Shown: positions 56,503 through 64,000 of the stretch, one piece after another
How the letters are laid out: the number at the start of each line of letters is the position of its first letter
Position numbering within the stretch: the first letter of the stretch is position 1
NCBI GenBank assembly: GCA_022496805.1
Contig: CM040088.1
Span: 10,695,001 to 10,759,000, forward strand
Source: Pohlia nutans
Taxonomy: Eukaryota; Streptophyta; Bryopsida; Bryales; Mniaceae
Length of the DNA stretch: 64,000 bases
Direction of reading: 5' to 3'
Program-made: the position numbers and the translations under genes
Notes under the pieces: model-generated
Database searches by the model: none
Told to the model about the DNA's origin: nothing
What the model saw: only the letters and a program-made list of their open reading frames with translations

Positions 56503-57082
56503 CCCCTAAACATCACAGCGTCCAGTTTCTGGACGACTAACAGATTCAAACCCACCCTACGTTCTCATCAATGTTTGGATGAAAGTCATCCAATTTTTTG
56601 GAGATACTTCACCAAGTTGTTGTCCTATCTAATGGTTGGATTTAGTCATACTTGAGTACATATTTTTCTAAAATTTCAAATGTAGAAGTATGTCTAGTCA
56701 TTGACCACGCCAAAATTGCATTGACTGTAGTTCAAAAGTGGCCTTGCAAAAATGAGGTCATAGATTTAAGGAACAAAAAGATTTCAAAGAATCACCACGT
56801 TTAAGAGTATCTCATTTCAAATTCATTCCAACAAATTTTACTCAAAAAATATTAAAATATTGTTTGTAATTGAATTTAGAAGGAATTTTTAATTTGAACT
56901 TTCAAAATTGATAATTAAATATTGGTGATAGTATTAGTGAATTGAACCGTACAAATGGAATCTAAAATTCAAAATCTAGGACTTTCATTTGTATATCAAA
57001 TCCAAAATATTCTTCTAAATAGTATTTTATGACGATTTTTCTCAAGTTGTCAATCCCAGGGACACCTTGGTACGTTTAGGGG
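56503..57082. mobile_element. piggyBac-like MITE (second family), second-unit copy
   Basis: Counterpart of 18458-19037, with TTAA on both sides. One change lies in the right subterminal palindrome (GGGACACCTTGG). Confidence 0.75.
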
Positions 57083-57756
57083 TTAATAAAGTGAAATGGG
57101 AGAAATTACATCCGTTATAATCTCATTCTATTGAGTTCACAACACTTACTTTTGCTGATGCACAACTAACATTGTTTCTTCATGCAATCAAGTCAAATTA
57201 ATTAATTAATCAATCAATTAATCATGTCAAATTCCACTTACAAATTCCATGTAAAGTGAAAATTTCTTTCTTTTCCACTTTTTCGCAAGATAATGAATCG
57301 AAAAATATTGGTGACTAGTGGGACCCGTGCCGTTGAGCACATTGACATTAGTTTAATGTTAAGAACTTTTATCGACTTCAAATATGTTGATTCAAGAAAT
57401 GAAAAAATAATATGAATATTATTTATTTAGAAAAAATAAAATATACATTGAAGGCCTCAAACATTGCCTCTATTTGATTTTTTTATCTTTTTTTTTTTTA
57501 ATCTTGAAAGACAAAGGACAAAATTAATTAAAGTGCAAGAAGAAAAAACAATCAGCCAAGGTCCCAAATGAGGGTTGGCAGACAAATGAGAGTGGAAGCA
57601 AGCTTCCATCTAGCTATTTATTTATCTTTTGTACAATTCACCTTAGAATTCTATTTTTTGATAACATTCTATTGGATCAATCTTCAATAAAATATACATT
57701 GAAGGCCTCAAACATTTCCTTTGTTATATATATATTTATCTTTTGTACAATCCACC
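57083..57756. other. Gene-free stretch with duplicated kinase 3' end, second-unit copy
   Basis: Counterpart of 19042-19711, with the same direct repeats. Nothing else seen. Confidence 0.5.
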
Positions 57757-59226
57757 TTAGAATTCTATTTTTCGATAACATTCTATTGGATCAATCTTCA
57801 ACATAGTTATTGACCGTTGAAATGTATCTATTTTTTTTAAAAGCACATCATAACGTTCATGTGGAGCTGCATAATGCACATTCCGTAGGCCCGTAGTGTA
57901 CATTTCAAAGAGATCCTTTGAAATTCCAATTTCTTGTTCATCATAGCCTATAATCCAAAGAGCTAATTTTGATGTAGCATACACATCAGTTACTAAACTA
58001 CATTTAGCTAATTCTGATCCATGGAGACTCATTAAAGTAGGATCCATCCAAGGGCGTTTCAATTTATCTGCTTCCATTTCCCTTTGTGATCCATATTGAT
58101 AATTGGATTGGAGAGGAAAGTCTACCCTACATGCAAATCCCCAATCACAAACACCTATATACATATTATTTCCTTCTCTATGCAACAATATATTGTCTGG
58201 AGACAAATCACAATGTATACTACCGTTTTGATACAAAAAAAGCATACCGTGTAAAAAATGCCAAGATAATCGTATACGTAGTCGTTGAAACATCCTCACA
58301 TTTTCCTGGTCAACCCCTGGCGATGTAGGTAATTTCTTATTACACGTATTAACCATTTGTCTCAATGTTCCGGCATTCCACCATCGCATATATCCATGGG
58401 CTTTGGTGGGATGGATAGCAAACAACTTTATGAATAGAGGATGAACAAGAGGACAACTCATTGCCTCTATGTTCATTTTTGTTACAATGTTTCTTTCAAC
58501 CGAATTAATAAACGCTTTACAAGCATATTCTTCATCCCTTGGTATAAATCCGACTCCTACAATGTGACACTTGTAAATGACAGCATAGCTACCTTTAGCA
58601 AACTCCTTCTTTCCATTCAAAAAGATAACTTCGGATTGGGGTGGAACTGTGGAAGAAAATGCAACAAAGATCCATCTAACATATCTTTGTTTATGCCCTG
58701 AATTAGTCGTCGAGGTTCAACTACTAATTTACTTAGTTCACTATCAAACCAAGTCACCTTTTCGATTACTGGGATATAATCAGGATCATTAGGATCAAGA
58801 ATTTGATTAACCCAGTTTTTTAAACCTCTTGTTGCACTTCTCACCTCCTTGTTAATTAGACTCTGAAATCTTCTAGGAGATAGTTGCTTCTTTTCATGTT
58901 CAAATTCTTTATGAAAAATATCATTTTGTAATCTTTGTTCTATATATTTTTTATACTCTTGAACCCCTTGGATATTACTTTTCAAAAATAGACGACTTAA
59001 ACGATCAATGGAACAACTTCTAAACCAATCCACAAGAATTGTATGAATTTGTACAAGACAATGTCGAAAAAAAAATCTATAATGATCCTTTCTTCTATGG
59101 CCAGCACCACGGGTTCGAGAACGCTTTTTTTTTCTTTGTTTTCACTACATTGACATTGCTAGGTCCAACATCAATTCGACCGCTATGTGTTGATCCACTG
59201 GTACTGCTCAATTCTATTGTTGCCAT
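57757..59226 (-). pseudogene. Protein kinase gene, second-unit copy
   Basis: Counterpart of 19712-21181, with the same 9-A run shift and second shift. One substitution in the kinase insert region (KLPTSPGVDQ here, KLPTSLGVDQ in the first unit). Catalytic residues are kept. Confidence 0.7.
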
Positions 59227-59732
59227 TGTGAAATTCTATACAGAAAAAAACAGTATTGTTCAATAGATCATTTGAAGAAAAGACAAATTTTTCTAATCAC
59301 AATCTAATGAATTGAATAAATGAATATTATATTTTATAGCGAAATAGATATTTATATCTATAGAATAAAAAGCAAAAGATAAAATAAAAGGTAATAAAAA
59401 TAAAATCCATCCAATGTAAAAGAGAAAAAAACATATTTTAATACATGTAGTAAAAATTAAAAGATAAGATAAAATAAAAAAAGTAATAAAAGTAAGATCC
59501 ATCCAAAGTAAAAAGCAACAGAAAAACAAATTTTCATCCATATAGTAAAACAAAAAAATGGGACAAAATAAAATAAAATAATAGGAAACATTGGTCTTGT
59601 CGATATAAAAATGATCTTTTCGTTATTAGAAATCTCATAAATAAAATGATAAATTAATTCAATAGAAAATGCAATTTCGAAAAAAAACAGGCAAATAATT
59701 GAAACTGGGAATGAAAATGAAAATTGGAATTT

Positions 59733-62700
59733 TTATTGCAAGAGAATTTCAGAGTAAACAACATTGACAGTGTTGGATACCGTACTATTTTGTGGAAGCA
59801 AAGCTGCAATATGATTCAAAGAAGTTGCTCTTGAAAGCGCAACATATAGTTGTCCATGACTAAAAACAGGGACTCTAATATCCAATCCTACATACTTTAA
59901 TTACAGATTGCCCTTGGGACTTGTTAATTGTCATAGCAAATGCCAATCGCACTGGAAACTGTCGCCTAGTGAAATGGAATGGTAATGCACTAGTACAAAC
60001 CATGGCATTTTGCCACCAATCAAATTTTGCAAAAAACACCAAACTCATATGTTGGTGCTATGTAGCACCAATGTTGGTGACAAAAATAAATTCTCACCTC
60101 CATTCATGTTTGTACGTGAAATTTACATGGATTTGATAGTTTTGAACAATTCGATGTCTATTATTCGTATATTGTTGGATTTTAAAGCCAATTGAAGCAC
60201 TTGTTGAAATAATAAACTTTTGTCATGTATTCAAGACTACGTTATTCATGTATGTATTAAATTTATGTTTAGGATATGTTGCATATTTTTATCACAACAT
60301 TCTTATTTACAAGAACATACATAATAAAGATTCAACAAAGTATGATAATTTATATTCACGTCATCTTTTAGTTAGTGAAAAATATCACATAACACAAGAA
60401 ATAGATGAATTATGTCCTACGTAAATTTCAAGAAATTCATGAATTATGACTTAAGTAAATTTGAGAAATACGCAAATTATATTCTACGTGAATTTGAGAA
60501 ATACGTGAATTATGTTTTACGTGAATTTCAAGAAAACATCCTCTTATTATTAAAATACAAGAGCTCCTCATCAAACACTTTACAACATCTACCCATGAAA
60601 AAACAATACGATCAAAAATGTATTGTATTGCAAAAGTTATGAAGGTTTAAAATTACTAGATGTTTTTCTAACTCTGCTGTCACTTTAAATTGAATAGAGA
60701 AAAACTCCTAAATGTTTTACGAATCTTTTTTATTGGAGTACATTCCTCATTACAATACGTACCCATGAAAAAAAAACGACAAAAAACGTATTGTATTGCA
60801 AAAGTTATAAAGGTTTAAACATTACTACATGTTTTTCTAACTCTGCTGTCACTTTAAATTGTATAGAGAAAAACTCTTAAATGTTTTGCAATTTTTTTTA
60901 TAGGAGTGGATTCTTCATTACAACACCTACCCATGAAAAAAAAAACGATCAAAAATGTATTGTATTGCAAAAGTTATAAAGGTTTAAAATTACTAGATGT
61001 TTTTCTAACTCTGCTGTCACTTTAAATTGAATAGAGAAAAACTCTTAAATGTTTTGCAAATTTTTTTTATAGGAGTGGATTCCTCATTACAACACCTACC
61101 CATGAAAAAAAAAAAACGTTCAAAAGTGTATTGTATTGCAAAAATTATGACCGTTTGAAAAGTTTACCAAACAATGTAAATTGCTGAATTTTTTTGGTAA
61201 TTGTATATTATTGATTTTTCAAGCGTTTTGTACATGAGAAAAGGGTTGGGAGAGTGGTGATAGTCAATCCACCCATAACTATGAGGTCTTGAGTTCGAAT
61301 CTCATGGTGACATGAGATGACGTGGAGTTGTGGGTTGATCGTGATGACGAGGCGTTGACTAGGGCAGGGTCAAAGGTGTAATGGTAGCTTCGGGCAGCCA
61401 GAATTTTTCCGGGCAGACAGAATTTTTCCGGGCAGCCAGGATTTTCCGGGCAGCCAGAATTTTTCCGGGCAGCCAGAATTTCTCGGGCAGCTAGAATTTT
61501 CCGGGCAGCCAGAATTTTTCCGGGCACCCAAAATTTTCCACGCAGCCAAAATTTTCCGGGCAGTCAAAATTTTTCGGGCAGCCAAAATCTTTTCGGGCAG
61601 CGCTCATTTTTTTTTCACAGCATTCAAATTTCACAACATTCAAATTTCACAGCATTCAAATTTCACAACATTCAAATTTTACAGCATTCAAATTTCACAA
61701 AAAAATGATATTTCAAAATTTGTAAATTGAAGAGGAATACGTGATTTGTAATATCAACGTAATGAAGTGGATTATTTTTTTGTTTCACGACAGAGTGTTC
61801 AAAAGCACTAATTAATTACAATTCAAAACTTGGTGCATCATTTAAAATGCACCAATTTATTGGTGCAAAACTTGGTGGCAAGACACTATGTTTTGTACTA
61901 GTGGCGGTAGAAGGAGTCAAAGGAATCCGTGGTATAAAAACGTGCTCGCCTGCATGCGGACCTGAAAGTAAACGTGCTTCTAAAACACGGTACGAAAAGC
62001 GCGTGAGAACCATTCTAGCTCCATTGCAAAGTCCTTGTTTTGAAGCAAGGTTTCGCAATAAAATGATAGGACATCCAATTTTCAAATCAAGCTTTACCAA
62101 AGGAATGCCAAACAAATCCAATGAGTTCAAATACTCAGATGGATATGCAACATGATTGTTTGCACCAGCTTCAACAGTATTTGAATCGGCACTCCAAAAA
62201 GTTTCGAGAATGCCAGGGAAAGATTGCAAAATCTCCTTCTTGATTAAATCAACATCTGTATTGCGAGCACTTAAAATTGTTCGATCTCAAAAATATTGAT
62301 CTTCATGTAAAGATATATTATCAATGTTGTTGTAGATGTTGTCAATAAGAGATCGAACAAAGGAAACAATATTAATACAATTATGCAATTGAATCATACT
62401 GCTACTTGAATCATCAAAATTAGAACCATCGCCTACTTGTAATAGCCATTGTGCAAATTCCCTGTTTTCAAGCGATGCGTTTTGCAAGCGCATATTGATG
62501 GAAAGGGTCAAGATTATAACACGTTGCCATATTGTAGATCTGCGAAGACATGCTCCAACAATTTGAGGTCTAGAACCTCTTGGAATAACTGGCAGAATCT
62601 GTCGGAAGTCACCTCCAAATACAACAGTAACACCCCCAAAAGGAGAATTTGAATCACGAATGTCTCGTAATGTTTGATCTACTGCTTCTGCACAATGTCG

Positions 62701-64000
62701 GTGTTGCATAGGAACTTCATTCCAAATAATCAAAGAAGCCTCACGAAACACATCCGCATATTCAGAGTTTTTGTTTATAGAGCATATAGAATATTCATCA
62801 ACTTCAAAAGGAATTTAGAAAGTAGAATGAGCAGTGCGGCCTCCATGAAGAAGAAGTGCAGCAATTCCTGAAGAGGCAACACATATGACAATTTTCCCTT
62901 GGCTTCGCACATTTGCAGCCACAATGTTGTAGAGGAATGTCTTGCATGTACCAGTAGGACCATTAACAAAAAATACAACACCAGATTGATCCTCAATAGA
63001 ACTGAGAATGACATCATAACTATAGCGTTGATCTCCATTGAGTTGTGGCTCGTGCTCCGGAACATAAAGTTCAAGTTCCTCACGATTCCATTGTAGTTGT
63101 TCATTAACAAATCGATTACCACGATGACGGGACCAATTAAGAGTTGGTATTGGCATGGGAGGAAACAAAGAAAGGCTTTTGTTTGATTGTTCACGTAATA
63201 TTTCATCAATGAGGAAAAGGCCAAAATCGTATACATCTTCTTCAGTTGGTTCAGATAAGTCATAGTGTTGGCGAAGACGGTGACGCAAGTCATCACACAA
63301 ATGAGGACGAAATCGTTGCCATAATAACTCAGGATGAGTGGGGTTGCATTCAGAGAGTATGAGCACAAACAAATTGCGCAATGATGCACCGGTATGCATA
63401 GTAGATGCTTCTTCTAAGCACTGGATCCACTCTCCATCGTCTTGTAATCAGCCTAGAGCATTACATGCATTTTTAAAGGTTCCGCGTACTACTCCATTCA
63501 CCGTCCGTAGATCTTCAAAAGAACGAGGCCCAGCAATAGTTGTTAGTAGGAGTCGCAAATAGAAACGTTCACCTTCTGCTGGTCTTGCAAAATACAACCT
63601 ACCAATCGCAAAGCCTCTTTCACAGATCTTCCATGTGTTTTCCTCTTTTCTCCAAACATAATGTTGGGGAAACTCTTGATAGGTCAATCGACGTGCATTT
63701 TCATCCGTAGCACACATCCTAAAGAGCTCTGTCAATCTAGTTCTTTGAACTTGGCCACGATTCAAAATAGCCAGAGGATCATCGCTAGTATTGAAAATCA
63801 CACGATGTATCCCTGGCAAATGTAAATGTAGCCTAACAACATTGGGATCTTCTTCGTGCATCATCATCTTAAGTAAACGCCGCACAGCCTCTGATGCTCC
63901 AATGTAACATGCATCTAGGTATTGTTTGATCTCATCTTGTTCCTCCCCAATCTTCATAGTAGCCCTATCATGACCTTTATAGATGTATTTATGGATATAT
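59733..64000 (-). mobile_element. Helitron, second-unit copy, cut by window edge
   Basis: Counterpart of 21688-25955. The helicase piece resumes at 61904 after CACTA 1. It has an extra stop near 62287 (CGA to TGA after the block SLHEDQYF), so this copy is more decayed than the first. Confidence 0.88.
59988..61903. mobile_element. CACTA element 1, second-unit copy
   Basis: Counterpart of 21943-23858, with the same ends, 169-base repeats and 19-base minisatellite. Confidence 0.85.

Larger units (their letters stand above)
38065..64000. repeat. 38 kb tandem repeat, second unit (incomplete)
   Basis: Direct repeat of 1-25955, in the same order and orientation, cut by the right window edge inside the Helitron. 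Notable differences are ATG to GTG at 38146, absence of the 1-base insertion in exon 1 of the gene at 47057-48349, a 20-base deletion in its intron, and a cluster of G-to-A changes at 62288-62425. Confidence 0.97.

Overview
The window looks like transposon-rich nuclear DNA of a eukaryote, most likely a streptophyte and perhaps a seed-free land plant. The signs are spliced genes with GT-AG introns, a plant-style mix of mobile elements (Helitron, CACTA, copia, L1-like LINE, foldback MITEs with TTA or TTAA duplications), and no operons, ribosome binding sites or dense coding. The species assignment is inference.

The dominant feature is a head-to-tail tandem duplication of about 38 kb. Bases 1-25955 recur as 38065-64000 with roughly 99.9% identity by eye. 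The offset is 38064, then 38066, then 38045 after a few indels. The array continues to the left, because the window opens inside the first exon of a gene that sits at the end of the unit.

Layout of one unit: (a) the 5' end of a minus-strand gene of a two-exon family, here called the NCWDYA family (1-82), its upstream region carrying nested MITEs (83-1760), and a scar where a divergent partner gene is missing. (b) A decayed HAD/FCP1-like gene (2861-4815). (c) The 3' end of a LINE with RNase H and a restriction-like endonuclease (5101-6850). (d) A TTAA-flanked piggyBac-like MITE (7070-7870). (e) A minus-strand NCWDYA gene (8991-10304) head to head with a plus-strand paralogue (12141-13301), with a MITE between them. 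(f) A ruined L1-like LINE (13822-18105) hit by two foldback elements and a nested LINE tail. (g) A second TTAA element (18458-19037). (h) A protein-kinase gene with two frameshifts (19712-21181). (i) An old Helitron Rep/helicase gene on the minus strand (33793 to 21688), split by two whole CACTA elements, a third truncated CACTA fused to a copia 3' end, and a 2.2 kb inverted-repeat element. (j) An AT-rich gap. (k) Another minus-strand NCWDYA gene (36834-38146), whose upstream side begins the next unit.

The only apparently intact host genes are the NCWDYA family members. One minus-strand copy is intact (47057-48349), one carries a frameshift (8991-10304), one has lost its ATG (36834-38146), and two identical plus-strand paralogues are intact (12141-13301 and 50186-51346). 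Their spliced products share an N-terminal helical region and a C-terminal domain with conserved His, His and Cys, the Cys lying in an Asn-Cys motif reminiscent of LRAT/NlpC-P60-type papain-like folds. I regard this tandemly amplified, divergently paired family as the best candidate for an undescribed system here. Everything else is mainly a layered record of transposition.
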